A stretch of 64,000 nucleotides of DNA from the NCBI GenBank assembly GCA_021209875.1, contig JAGYVD010000002.1:2852001-2916000 (forward strand), written 5' to 3'. The translations under genes were made by a program, and so were the position numbers. This document shows, piece by piece, positions 1 through 12,216 of this stretch (position 1 is the first letter of the stretch; the number at the start of each line of letters is the position of its first letter). Source of the stretch: Rosellinia necatrix. Its lineage: Eukaryota; Ascomycota; Sordariomycetes; Xylariales; Xylariaceae. The notes under the pieces were generated by a model, which saw only the letters and a list, made by a program, of their open reading frames with translations, did not search any database and had not been told where the DNA came from.

Positions 1-138
1 GACTTAATATATTATTAATATTATAAAAAATTTGTTATTCGCCATAAAAAAATCTAGCATTTATATAAATATAAACTTAATGTCTGTTTTAAAAAATTAA
101 ATATACCGTTTTTATTTAATTTAAAAAAACATATTTAT

Positions 139-431
139 TGTTGAATGGGCTGTGCACGCATAAAAACAAAATACAACTTCTTGTTATATAATCTTTTATA
201 TAGCTTAATGATTTTATTTAAGTAACTATTATGCATAGCATTATTTCAAGTTTTATACAAGAATTCTATTAGCGCACGACCTACTAAAATAACAGCGACA
301 ATGCAGCCTGTTTTATATATAAAGCATACATGCTGAATATATATACATGACATGTATGCCATATGCTTGTATGAAGCATATGCACATATAACAGCTGTGA
401 GTAACTATAACCAATGGCTATAGTTCTAACA
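139..431 (-). repeat. Solo LTR of the Copia-E family
   Basis: Read on the minus strand this block matches the Copia-E LTRs at 53294-53606 and 60501-60813 over its whole length. It starts TGTTAGAACTATAG and ends CCATTCAACA on that strand. It is 293 bp against 313 bp for the two others and is less mutated than either, so it is the best guide to the original LTR. The Copia-E inner sequences that should adjoin an LTR (A-rich tract on one side, CTAATTAATAG on the other) are absent on both sides, so it reads as a solo LTR. Flanking bases TTTAT and TATAT differ at one position, so no clean target duplication is visible. Confidence 0.8.
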
Positions 432-1597
432 TATATAAATATTATACTGTATTAATATTATTTTATAATTTATTTTTTAAATGTTTGTAATATTATAAGC
501 AAGCTAAAAAAAATACAGTAAAAAATACAACAGTATATTTTAGGCAAAAAATAAGAACTAAACAAACAAAAACTATTAATTATTTATAAAGTGCTGAAAA
601 AATAAAACGTATTAAAAAATCTTTTTTATATAATAAAAAAAAAAGAGAAAATTTATATGTTATATCTAGTGGCGATTTAAAATATAAAACTTTAAAATAA
701 ACAACAAAATAAAAACATATGCTAACTTAAGCATAAATATAATATATATTAGCAGAGCTTTTTGAAACATTTTAAAATATATAATAAAAAAATAATGCAG
801 ATTTTTTTTAAAATATTAAACTAAAGCTGATTAAATTTAAAAAATAAGCTAAATTTTTATTTATTTATAACAAAACTAACAATAAAAAAAACTAATAAAA
901 TAAAAATTTTATAAAAAAATAAAGTAATAAAAAATTAAAACTGAACTTATTTTTAAAAATAATTGTGTTTTTTATGTTAAACAACTATAAACTATAAAAT
1001 TAATATAATTTAATTTTTAATTTTAAATAAATTCTAACTAAAATTTAATGTTTAAACTTAAAAATATAAATATATAAAAAAAATAACAAACAAAAAAAAA
1101 AGATTTTAAAACAAAAAAAAAGGCTTATATAGCTGTTAAATATAAAGCTTTGTTTATTAACTATAATTTTAGCTTTGTTATGTTAGAAAATACTACAGCG
1201 GCTATAAATATACTTATTAATATAAAAACATTATATGTTGTGCTAATAATTAATATGGTTAAAAAACGCGTTATAATTATTAAAAATGTTAAAATAAATA
1301 TAATATAAAAGAAAAATTAAAGCTATTTTATTACACCTATAAAAAAGCTTTAAAAATATTAATAGTTAGTGTTATATTTATAATTGTTAATATAAATAAT
1401 AATATAAAGCTATTTTTAATAATATTTTTATATTTATAAAAAAAAGCTTTTTATAAGTATTAAATTAAATTAAAATATTAATATATATAAATATATAGTT
1501 TAAAGTAAGTTTAGTAATTATAGCAGTAGTAATAAATAATATACTTTTATATAACATGTTAATATTAAATAAGATTGCTGATTTTATAAAAGCTTAT
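432..1597. other. Unassigned RIP-saturated sequence
   Basis: A-rich on the plus strand with stop codons in all frames. I see no repeat partner elsewhere in the window and no recognisable motif. It is probably a decayed transposon, since RIP acts on duplicated DNA, but the family cannot be named. Confidence 0.4.
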
Positions 1598-1856
1598 TGT
1601 TATAGGCAGTGCCTAGAAGGAAGTATCGGCGCACGGGCTGATACAGGCAAACTATTATATACCCCTATCCCAAACAATTGCTGAATAGCTTGTGAACTAA
1701 CCACTAAACCTGGACTAGTATAACTAGAACTGACCAGCTTTATAAAACTACGTCTTACAAGCTATATATATATTGTTTATAACTTCTGCTACTTAGCTAA
1801 AAAATAAACTTTATTTGCTACTCTAATAAGTGTACCTTCAGGAATAGCCTATTATA
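1598..1856. repeat. Probable solo LTR, unknown family
   Basis: A GC-retaining island in saturated sequence. It begins TGTTATAGGC and ends GCCTATTATA, so the ends form an imperfect inverted pair as LTR ends do. TTAT lies directly outside both ends and could be a short target duplication, but in such AT-rich flanks this may be chance. Many CpA and TpG dinucleotides remain, as in other short repeats here. No second copy is present in the window, so the family is unknown and the orientation open. Confidence 0.4.
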
Positions 1857-2583
1857 TTATTTAGTTATGTTTTTTTTAAAACGTTGTTTATAAATGCTAT
1901 AGAAAATATAATAGACTTTTTTAAAAAAAAAATAAAAATATGTTAATATTAAAAACAGCCTGTTTTAAAATCCTTAAAATTATATTTATATTAAAAATTA
2001 AGAAACTTATAAATATGCTAGAAATAGTTATTTTTATAAACATATATATATATATTAAAAAAATATTTGGAGTTAAAAGTTTTTAAAAAATAGCTAAAGG
2101 TTTTAATATTTAGCAAAATAAAAACATAATTGATATATTAATTAAATAATAATTAAAAGCGTTTTTAATAACAAATTAATAAAACTACAATATTAAGCTT
2201 ATAAATTATATATATTTATTTAGTTATAAAAACATAGATTTTTAATAAATTTTATAATAATTTTTATAAAAAGAAAATATAAAATAAGTTAATAAATTAA
2301 CTTTGTTTATATATTTTATATTTATAGTATAGCTATTTATATTAAATAAAACAGAACTTTTAAATATAATAATTTAAAAAGCTAAATAGTTGTAAACTTG
2401 AAAAACTTTAATAAAATAGCTGCATTAAACAATTATTTATTATTATTAGAAGCAAAAGTAAGTAAATTTTAAAAAAAAAAATTTTTATTATTATTATTAA
2501 TATAATAATATTTTTTATTAGGGTTTAATATTTTAAACTTTAAAACTAATTTATAATAATAAGCTTAAAAAATAAAAAATATC

Positions 2584-2629
2584 GCGTTATAAGATTAAAA
2601 TTTTATAATTTTTAGCTTATTTATAACGC
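2584..2629. repeat. Inverted repeat with GCGTTATAA arms
   Basis: GCGTTATAA at 2584-2592 is answered by its exact reverse complement TTATAACGC at 2621-2629, with 28 bp between. The same 9-bp arm recurs in the hairpin 240 bp downstream. Confidence 0.6.
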
Positions 2630-2821
2630 TATATAAACAATTGTTTTAAAATATATTAAAAATACTATAAAGCATTTATAAATAATATAATAATATTTAA
2701 AAACTATATTTAAATAATGTAAAAATAAATATATAGCTATATTATTAACAAAGTTTTTTATCAGCTATTTTTTAATAAACTTGTTTAAATTTAAAATAAA
2801 CATGTTTAAAATAGCAATATT

Positions 2822-2859
2822 AAAAAGCTGCGTTATAACAATTTATAACGTAGCTTTTT
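2822..2859. repeat. 17-bp stem hairpin, 4-nt loop
   Basis: The left arm 2822-2838 (AAAAAGCTGCGTTATAA) pairs with 2843-2859 around a CAAT loop. The single mismatch is a C to T change, as RIP would make, so the arms were probably perfect before mutation. The T-run that follows resembles a bacterial terminator, but nothing transcribed is nearby and the setting is fungal, so I treat it only as an inverted repeat. Confidence 0.7.
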
Positions 2860-5254
2860 TAAGTTAATTAAAAGCTTTTAAATAATATATAAGCGAGATA
2901 GGATTTCTGTATAGCTTGATTTTATATTATATAAAGCTAATTAAGCTGGTGCAGAAAAAAAAAGTCGCTTTATTATCTAAAAATAAACAAATAAAGCGTA
3001 TTTAAATAAAAAACTTAAATAAATATAAAATATATATAAAAAGTAAATATTATAAACTAATTATTTTAAAAATAATTTTATTTAAAGCTGTATAAAATGT
3101 TATATATAAAAAACTATTTTGTTTTATTATAACTTATATAAAAATTATTTTATAAATTAATAAATTAATATAAAAAGTTTTAAAATAATAGTTTTTATTT
3201 AAAGCTAAAAATATATAAAAACTAAAAAAACGATTTTTAATATTAAGATTTAATTAATAGTATATTTAAATAAATTATTAACTAATATAAAACAAACTAT
3301 AGATTTTAAAACTAAAAATAATATGTTTAGTTTAAAAGAAAAAAAGTGCGCCTAATAATATAATTTAATAAAAACTAGTGATTATATTAATAAACTATTT
3401 AGCTATTAAAAGCATTATTAAATAAATAATATTAAAAACTGCAGCTATTAAAAATATTAATTATAAATTAATTTATTTATTTATTTGTTTATTATAATAT
3501 AAACAGCGTAAATATTATTTGTTAAATAAGATAAACTATATTTTAAATGTTTTTAGCTGTTTATAAGTAATATTAAATATTTAAAAAGCAGATAAAAACT
3601 AATAAAACAAATAATAAATTTATATTAAATATAATATAAAAAATTAAAAGCTGCGTTTTATATATTTATATCGGAAGCAATTATAAATAAAACTTTAAAA
3701 ACGAATTTTTAGCAGTATATATAAAAGATTATAAATATACGTTAATATTAAAAAATTTAAAAAGGTTTTTTAAAAAAAAAAAAAGCGATAAAAACGTTGT
3801 AATTTATTTTAAGCCTGTGTATTTTTTTAATATTATTATAAACAGACTAATATATAACACGTATATAAATATAAGATATTTATAGATTTTGATTAGTATA
3901 ATTAAAAAAATTTAAAATATATATATAATAAAAAATAATATTATAATATTTAATAAATAACATAAATATTAAAACTATTTATAATAGCTAATAAAACATA
4001 AATAATAAAAATTATATTAAATATTATATTATATATAATTTAAACTATACTAATAAACAGTTGTTTATAAAAACATTAAAATTGATTTAATTTGACAACT
4101 TGTTATTTAGGTATATTATAAATATAAACTTTATTTTAGCATTTTTAAAAATTAAAATTAAAAGTATTTTTTAGCAGTTAAATAAAAAAAAACTATATTT
4201 TAACATGTATAACGTTATAATAACAGTTTTACGTTTTGTTTTAAAACATATATTATTAATTTTTAAACATAAAAAATATACGCCAGAAAAATAAAGTATT
4301 ATTTTAATTAAACAACTTTTACTAACTAACTAAAGCATTTTTAAAAGAATTATTTTTAATAAAAACTAAAAGCTTATATCTGACTTTTAATGAAATATAT
4401 AAAAGTTATTTAATAATAAGCTAATAATAACAGCTATATATTATTTATAAGCAAACAGCTTATTAAAACGTTAAAATTAAACAGTTAAAATAATAATATA
4501 ATATTATAAATTTATTAAATTAAAAATAAATTAAATTAATATTATATATTTTTATAATAAAACTTAAACGTTACATATAATAATACTATATATTTAATTT
4601 TTATAAACAGCTGTTTAAATTTAAGCGGCTTAATATATTAAAAATATTAATTAATTTCAATAATATTAAAGAATTTTTAAATATATATATATTTTTTGCA
4701 AGTATTTATGTTAAAACCTTTATTTAGGAATAAATTTTGCTTAAGCCGCCATAAAACATAATTACAATCGCAAATACTATTTATTAAAATTGAAAAAAAT
4801 TGAAATTTATTTATAATTATATAAAAATATTATTTGTTTAATTAAGTATTAAAAAATATTTTTATAAAAATCGGGCCTTTAAATATTTAAATAATAAATA
4901 AATAATTTAGCTTATAAATTCAACTTTTCCGCCGATATTTATATTTATTTAATAATTTTATAAAACATTTATATATAACTTTTAAAAACCTGACTTATTC
5001 AAACAATAAATGCTGCTATTTAAACAAATAAAAGCTAAACAAAATTTAAAAAAAAATTAAAATCATAAATATAATTAATAAATAATAAAAAATAACTTTA
5101 ATATAATAAAAACTTATTAAAAATATTAAAACTAATATAGTTTATATTTTATTATATAAGCAAGTATTAAACAAAAGGTTAACTATAACTAGTTATATAA
5201 TAAACTCTGCTAAAATTAGCACAACATTTTAATTAACACAGCTTTTTAATAAAC

Positions 5255-5449
5255 ATATATAAAAAAAGCGCTTATATAAGCCCCTTGCTTAAAGTGCTAT
5301 AGCCTGTAGCTACAGCTATAACTTAATTAAACCTAGCTTTATATAAATAAGCCTTAGCCCACACCTAGGTAAAACTTTAGTTTAGCTTAGATTTACTAGA
5401 TCTTTATTTTTTATAATATATATTTTACATCCCCATAGTGCACTTTTTA
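5255..5449 (+). repeat. Left terminal inverted repeat
   Basis: Outer end ATATATAAAAAAAGCGC corresponds base by base, allowing C/T and G/A changes, to GCGCGTAGAAGGAGCGC read inward from the right end. The inner part keeps CCCCATAGTGCAC where the right copy is mutated to TTTTATAGTATAC. Confidence 0.8.
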
Positions 5450-7041
5450 CTTTACTCCGTTTATTATTATTTTTTAATTATTGATTATTTGTATTAAAAT
5501 TGTGGTTTTTGCGATTTTTATGTTTTTATAAAAAGCTAAATAATTGGTTGTTTTATTGGTTTTAGTTATACTGATTATTATAGTTATATTTACTGCTATT
5601 ATAATATTAGCGGTTTTTATTATTGTTTTTTTAATACTATTTTTTTAATTGGTTATACGGGCGATTTTTTAAGCGGTTTTTAAAATAGCAGTTATTCTAA
5701 AAAACAAAACCTAAATTAATACAAATGTTTTTAAATATTAAAATTATTTATTATATAAAATATACTACATTTTTTGTCTGCTGATTATTTTTTAGCTAAA
5801 TTTTATAAGTTTTTTTTAACTTTTTTAATTTTAAACACATATTTTTGCATTTGCTGATTTTAAAATAATAGTTTTAAAAACTGCTTAATTTTTAATTTTA
5901 TGCTGTTATAAATTTATGTTATAATTTCATGCTAGTTGCTATTATTAACGCTTAAAATATTTATAATATTTATATATTTTAATTATTTTTATAGATATTA
6001 AAATAAAATATATAAGTTTTAATATATATTATAAAATATTAAATAATAAGCTTTAAATTTATAAATAGTGATGTTAACAGTTATCACAAAATATTGCTAC
6101 ATAGTTTTATTTATTTAGTTTATGTTTTTATAAAATAGTTTTATTTTTATTATAAAGCTTAATTTATTATTTTATTATAAAACTACTAGTTTTATAAAAA
6201 TGTTTAAAATAAAAACCAAATTTATTATTTTATTTCATAGCGTGTTTTTTATTTTTTAATAACAATAATAAACCGTTTATAAAAAATATATATTACTAAA
6301 AATAATTTCTTTTTATTATTATATTAAAATCGTTAAAGTTATTATATAGTAAATTAAATATATTAATTTTTTTTCCCTTAATATTTTTATCATAAATATT
6401 TATTAATTAAATATTTTATAGATCAAAATTCTTTTATTTATTTGTTTTATTTATGCTGTTATTAAAGTTTTATAAATAATTAAATAAGTTTAAATTGTTA
6501 GGTGCTTTTGCTTTTATATTTTTTGAAAAGATTTTAAGGTTTTCAAACTACATAAATAACTGTTAGTTTAATAAGGCGTTATTTTATAATATTTAGCCTG
6601 CTGCTTAGCTATTTATTAATATAAGCTTTTTTTTATATAAATTATTTTTTTATTGCGTTTTTTTTTTGTCATAAATTATAACATAGTTTTACTTTTTTAG
6701 GTTTAAGCTTTGCTTTATTATTTTGAACATATTTAATATAAGATCGCATATTTTTTTAAAAGCTTTTATTTGTTTATTATTTTAAATAAAAAAATAATTA
6801 ATAATATATTAGTCTAAGCTTATTTTTTAAAAAATATCGATGCTTTTGTTTTTAAACAAAAGCTTTTTTAAGGTTTTTTTTTTAATTTATTATTTTAAAC
6901 AGTTGTTATTTTTCAATTTTAAGTTTTATTAGCTGCTTTGTTTTAAGCTTTACATATTTAACTGTTTTGTTTAATTAATTTATTATTTAGTTATTTTAAT
7001 TTTAAATGTTATTTTAAATACATAAAGATTTTTTTTTATAA

Positions 7042-7051
7042 CCGCCGGCGG
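7042..7051. other. GC palindrome CCGCCGGCGG inside the DNA transposon
   Basis: A perfect 10-bp palindrome of only G and C in sequence that is otherwise nearly pure A/T. It contains no CpA or TpG, so it is just the kind of sequence RIP leaves alone. No regulatory meaning is implied. Confidence 0.5.
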
Positions 7052-7489
7052 GCTTAATAAATCGATAAAATAAACCATAGCATAAAAAAATAAATAAAAT
7101 AAATAATTTATATTAAACAGCTAGTTTAAATTTTTCCAACGTTTGCTTTATTATTAAATGATATATAAAAATATATATTAAGCTTATTATTTATTTCTAC
7201 TACGTATTTAAAAAGCTTTTTTTAACGTTTTTAATTACTTATACTGCTTAAACAACTTTTTTAATTTTTTGAACAGATGGCTTATAAAAATAATATTTAG
7301 CTTTAATAAATATATTAAATTTAAAAAAACAATTTATTTTGTTTATTTAAACAAAATATACTTTTAATAGCGGGCATATATTTTATAATTATAAAAACAA
7401 TAAAAAATAGTTTTATTTTTAAAAAAAAAAAAATCTCAAAGTTTAGTTTCGTTTAATTTTTATAAAAAAACGTTATAAAAGCATTAATT

Positions 7490-7685
7490 TAAAAAGTATA
7501 CTATAAAAAATATAAAAGATATATTATAAAAAATAAACATCTAGTAAATCTAAGCTAAACTAAAGTTTTATTTAAATATAGGCTATAGCTTATATACATA
7601 AGGCTAGGCCTAATTAAGTTATGCCTGTAGCCACAGGCTATAGCACCCCAAGCGAGGGGCTTATATAAGCGCTCCTTCTACGCGC
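7490..7685 (-). repeat. Right terminal inverted repeat
   Basis: Inverted copy of 5255-5449. This arm keeps CACCCCAAGCGAGGGGC near its outer end, where the left arm is partly mutated. The two arms are thus mutated in different places. Confidence 0.8.
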
Positions 7686-9507
7686 TTATCTTATACTACT
7701 ATTTTAATCAATAAAACTATTATTGTAGCAGTTGTTTTTATAAATAAAACTGTTAATATTAAAGATATTTTGAAAAATAATAAAACTATTATTATAAATA
7801 TATAAAAAAGAAAAACCGCTAAAAATATTAAACGTTAAATTATATTTATAAACTAATAAAAATATTAGCAAAATTTTAATATTATACTAATAACGCTTTT
7901 TATATTAATAAAAATAAGAGATTTTATAAACGATTAAAATATTATTAATAATTTAAACAATAATGTTAATACTTTTTATTAAATATTTATTATTTTTGCT
8001 AAACTTAAAATATAGCTTAACAGATTTAATGTATAAGTAGTACTATATAAATATTTTTAAACAGCTTTAAAATTTAAATAATATTATTTAAACAATATTT
8101 AAACAATTTTGATGTTTAAATATTTAAATATTATTAATATAAAATTAATATAAACAAGTTTAACAGTTAAAACTATATAACGTATTAATTAATATTATAA
8201 ACTTTACGTTATAGCTATATTAAAAACTTTTTAATACTAAAAGAATTTATAAATATATTTTTAGCAATCTTATATATAAAAACTAATAATAATTAATTAA
8301 TAATAACTGTTAATATTATAGCAGATATTTAACATAAAATTATAAAACAACTATATAATTATTTTTAAAACTTAAAAAAATAACGTCGCAGCGCTAACTT
8401 TTTATATTAAAAACAGTTTAATAATATATTATAAAAGTTTTATACACTTAATCGCTTTATTTAATTAAACTGTTTTAATAAACAAAATTAATAAAATAAA
8501 AAATCTCCTAAACAATAAACTTAAAAACTTTTAAACATCATAGTTAAAATTATTTAGTTGTTTATTATTAAAATTTTTATTTTACACATTTAAATTATAA
8601 AATTAACAAAAGAATACAAGATTATAATCACATTATATTAAATATTTCTTTAAAATGAAAAATTATTCATTATAAAATTAATAAAGCTATATACATAAAA
8701 CATAAAAACTTTTTAATAATATTTACGCTACTATTAACTATTTAATTAAGCTTTACATTAACAGTATTTATGCCTGCAGCAACAATAATAATATAAACCG
8801 CACTATCTGCAGTACTAACACCACTAATTATATAAATAATATTAACATTAGTAATTATAACGCCCGCCCAGCCGATAAAAACAAAAAAAAACCTTTTTAA
8901 CTAAAGAAAACATCTATTAACTAGCGCGTAAAAATTATTTAAACACAAATAACTGTTAATACAAGCTTAAATTCTAAATCGCTATTAAAAACAGCTAATA
9001 AACGCTGTTGTGTTTAATAAATACTTTTAAACGTAGCCCAGCTTTTTAAAACATTAACACATAAAGTTTAAATAATAATGTTGTGAATATTATAATAATA
9101 ACATGTTTATTTTATGTTGACAACTTTTACTTATTACTTTTACTGGTTTTTTTTTTTTTTGTTGTTTCATTTTAATTTTTTTTAGTTGTTTTTTTATATA
9201 AAATATATAGTTTTTTTTTTAAATCGACAATTTCTGCCTGTTGTTAATTGTTTTTTATTATAAATCAGCTAAAAAACTTTATTTAAAATACTACTAAGCT
9301 TTTAACATCTGGCAAGCTTTTATTAGCATTTTTTTTTTCTGCTATACTTTATTAACACTAAAATCTTATTATTTTATTTTTATATTTAACACTTAAACAT
9401 TTTTATAAAACTTAAGGTTTTTTATCTTAGTTTCTGCTTAATTTTATAATTGAAAACATTTTTTATACATTTTTAAATAAAATATCCCACAGCCCACTTT
9501 TTTTTAT
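7686..9507. other. Unassigned RIP-degraded sequence
   Basis: A-rich plus strand. A stretch around 8760-9060 keeps more CpA than its surroundings (for example GCCTGCAGCAACAATAA) and so is less mutated, but it gives no open frame and matches nothing else in the window. T-rich from about 9120 to 9500. Confidence 0.4.
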
Positions 9508-9865
9508 TAATTGGGTTCTACTAGGGTCAGGGCTCTACTACCCAATTTCCTTTTTTATAACTCTAACTCTTAGGCATATTAGGCTCGAAATAGCCTTAAA
9601 TTTGTTCCACCTACTACCTGATAACAACAGGCCACCAGAAAAAGATTAGGTTTTTTTAGTTAATAAATAGCATATATAGCGTAGGGCATTTTTTCGGCTA
9701 GCTTTCTAGGCCCGACTACGTACTAAATTCAACGCTAAAGGATAAGCATACGTTTGCTACACTTTTAGCTGCGGCCTCGTACCGAAAGCGACCCGTATTA
9801 AGCTCACGCTCCCCCCTAGAATACATGCTATTTATACTGCGCGGTATGCCCTGTTGGTGATGTAG
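9508..9865. repeat. Well-preserved LTR of the LTR-D family, probably solo
   Basis: About 358 bp of moderately GC-rich sequence that aligns over its whole length with the mutated LTR at 51977-52330 and, over the first ~90 bp, with 46398-46490. Comparison shows the expected pattern: GGGTTCTACTAGGG here is AAGTTTTATTAAAA there. It has LTR-D sequence at neither flank and no matching target duplication, so it is either an old solo LTR or a remnant of a truncated element. GC-retaining sequence continues to about 9960. It is the best template for the original LTR-D end. Confidence 0.7.
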
Positions 9866-10287
9866 AAAAGCATTTTACAGCTTACTTCCGGCCTTGGCAG
9901 CAACACTTCGCTTTTAACTAATTATAATAACTCTATATAATATATTCTGCCTGCATACATAATATTCTTTTTTTTTTTTTATTATATGCTATTATTTTGT
10001 TTTTACGCTTTTTGCTAAATTAAAAAAGTTATTAATGCTTTTATATAAAAAGCAATTATAAAGCTATTGTAGCAGAATTTTTTTTAAAAAACTTTTTTTT
10101 AAAAAGCCTTTTTTTTAAAAAGCTTTTAATAATCACTATATACTAGTTAGTTTAAAAAGCCGCTAAATAAATTAATTCCTTATTTTTTTCTAATTATCTA
10201 ATGCCTACTATACTAATAATTTTATAAATTTTAAAAATTAACGCTGCAGTTGATAATAATTATATTAAATATTATTATATAAAACTA
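9866..10287. other. Partly preserved then degraded sequence
   Basis: The first ~95 bp keeps GC-rich words such as CTTCCGGCCTTGGCAGCAAC and may be former LTR-D internal sequence next to its LTR. The rest is saturated, with T-runs and repeated AAAAAGC/TTTTTT blocks at 10070-10130. Confidence 0.35.
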
Positions 10288-10409
10288 TGTGACAGTAGTA
10301 TAGAACGGCTTGGCAATTAAGCCAGGAATCCCTGTTTTAAAAATCTTTTAAATAGAGGACGTATATATGCAAAATGTAGTTCTAATGCTGCATTTGCAAG
10401 CGCTACACA
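10288..10409. repeat. Possible short solo LTR
   Basis: A 122-bp GC-retaining block that starts TGTGACAG and ends GCTACACA, so it has TG...CA ends with an inverted TGTG/CACA pair. Inside is an imperfect hairpin CTTGGC...GCCAGG. No second copy and no target duplication are visible. It could instead be a fragment of host sequence that escaped RIP. Confidence 0.3.
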
Positions 10410-11960
10410 TTTAAAACAAAAACAACTTTTAAAATCGTTTTTATTATATAATTAATATATATAAATATTTATAGCTTATTATATTAAATAAAAGCTTTTT
10501 AAGAAATTTAATTATATATTTTAAATATTTTTAAAATATTACTATATTTTAATAATTAATAAATTTTTTATAAATTAATTTATATTTTTATTAAAATTAT
10601 AAGCTTAGTTTATTATTAACGCAGTATTTTATTTGCAAAGCTATAATTTATTTAATTTTAAAATTTAAGATTGTTTGTTTAAATTTTTTATAGTTATTAT
10701 TATTTATTTTAATTAAATTTTTATATTTTAATTTAAAAGCTTTAAAATTTTGCTATAGCTTTTAAAACAAGTATTATATTATTTTTGTTTTTATAATAAC
10801 AGTTTTAATTATAATAATTAAAACTAATGTTTTTAAAACTATTTATAATTAAAATTGCTAATATATTTATTTAAAGTATTATATTTAAATAAAAATATTT
10901 AAATGTTTTTGAATTTTAATAATAAAACCTTAACATATAATTTGAATTTATGTTTTATATAATTAACACAAAAATTAGTTGTAGTATATTTTAAACTAAT
11001 AAAAAATATAATATATAAAAATACATGTATAAAAAGCTTTATATAAAAGTTTTAACGGCGGAAATTTTTGATATTTAATATTTTTAAACTTATTATTAAA
11101 AGAATTATTTTAAGCTTTTAAATATTAAAATAAAATATTTTATTTAGCTTTAAAATGAAACTTATTTTAATTATCTTATATAATTATATATAAATAAATT
11201 AATAAAATAATTAATATTATATATATAAAATTATTATTAATATAAATATTAAAAACTTTAATTTTATATTTAAAAACTTAATTTTATTTTACATATTATA
11301 ATTTTGCTTGTTTTATTGGTTTTTATATTATTATTAAATAAAAATATTAAATAATTATTATAAAAGTTTTTAAAAACAAAGTTAAAATAATAATATAATA
11401 TAAAAATAAAAATAAATATATTAAAATGCAGTAATTTTAAAGCTTTTTAATATAAAGAAAATCTTTATAGCAAAAAAATTTTTGACCGCAATAAATACTT
11501 ATATAACGCTTAATCAACAACATTAATAATTTATTATATTAATTAAACACAAGCTATTAAAAAAAAATATGTTTATTTTAATAAAACATAATAAAGTTTT
11601 TATGCTATAATTTATTACTATAAATTAAAAAATAAAGAAAAGAGGTCTAAAATATTTATAAGCTCAGCAGGCTAATTAACATAAAACAGATTTTTAATTA
11701 ATATAACAGCATATTAAAATAATAAAGTTTAAAAAACATATTAAAGCAATTTAGCTGGCTAAAAAAATAATAAATGCTTATATTTAAATAAAGCTAAAAA
11801 TATTTATTTTTAACTGTTTAAGCTTTATAATAAGCATTAGTTTATAATTAATGAAATTGATATATGCTAGCTTAATGAAATTTAAATTAATATTATAACA
11901 ATCAAAAAAATTAAAAAGCGGTAGTTTTATATATGTTATAAAAACCTACGTAGCAAAATC
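10410..11960. other. Unassigned RIP-saturated sequence
   Basis: Mixed A- and T-rich sequence with no partner in the window and no readable motif. It forms the left flank of the first Gypsy-B copy, whose target duplication GCTAA starts at 11961. Confidence 0.4.
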
Positions 11961-11965
11961 GCTAA
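11961..11965 (+). repeat. Target duplication of Gypsy-B copy 1, left
   Basis: GCTAA, repeated exactly at 25324-25328. Confidence 0.8.
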
Positions 11966-12216
11966 TATTGCACCCGTCACAAATAATAAGTCAAGGCTTC
12001 AGTAATAAATAATATATTATACAGAAAAATCTACAGATAAGAAAAGAAAAAGTAAGTGGAAGGAATTTAGCCCACTAAAATTCCGACTAAGTGCAGGTGT
12101 GTGGGGTGGGTGTAGTCTGTGCGCGCTACAGCAGGTCTATGCGTGCTAGTTAGCAACAGGTGCACGGATACTAGTCCGTGCTATATATTTAATTAGTTAA
12201 CTAGTTATTTATAACT
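11966..12216 (-). repeat. Gypsy-B copy 1, left (3') LTR
   Basis: 251 bp, starting TATTGCAC (copy 2 still has TGTTGCAC) and ending ATAACT. The middle (about 12056-12183) keeps long GC-rich runs such as GGTGTGTGGGGTGGGTG although the adjoining interior is saturated. Confidence 0.8.

Larger units (their letters stand above)
1857..5254. other. Unassigned RIP-saturated sequence with hairpins
   Basis: A-rich plus strand with no open frame of note and no match elsewhere in the window. The only clear structure is the pair of inverted repeats listed at 2584-2629 and 2822-2859, plus a 9-bp inverted pair GCGGCTTAA (4625-4633) and TTAAGCCGC (4741-4749) spaced about 107 bp apart. Probably one or more decayed transposons. 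Confidence 0.4.
5255..7685 (-). mobile_element. DNA transposon with ~195-bp terminal inverted repeats
   Basis: The ends 5255-5449 and 7490-7685 are inverted copies of each other. Almost all differences are C/T or G/A and therefore RIP. Total length is 2431 bp, leaving about 2 kb for a transposase. The interior is T-rich on the plus strand, so a former gene probably lay on the minus strand, but no transposase motif survives that I can read. Long terminal inverted repeats are usual in Mutator-like elements and in some Tc1/mariner relatives. No TA or longer target duplication is evident at the ends as drawn, so the superfamily is open. Confidence 0.75.

Noticed and set aside
790..812. N-N-A-D-F-F reading that recalls the Copia RNase H end
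   Set aside because: The following Thr-Lys is absent, and there is no Copia-E LTR at a matching distance and orientation.
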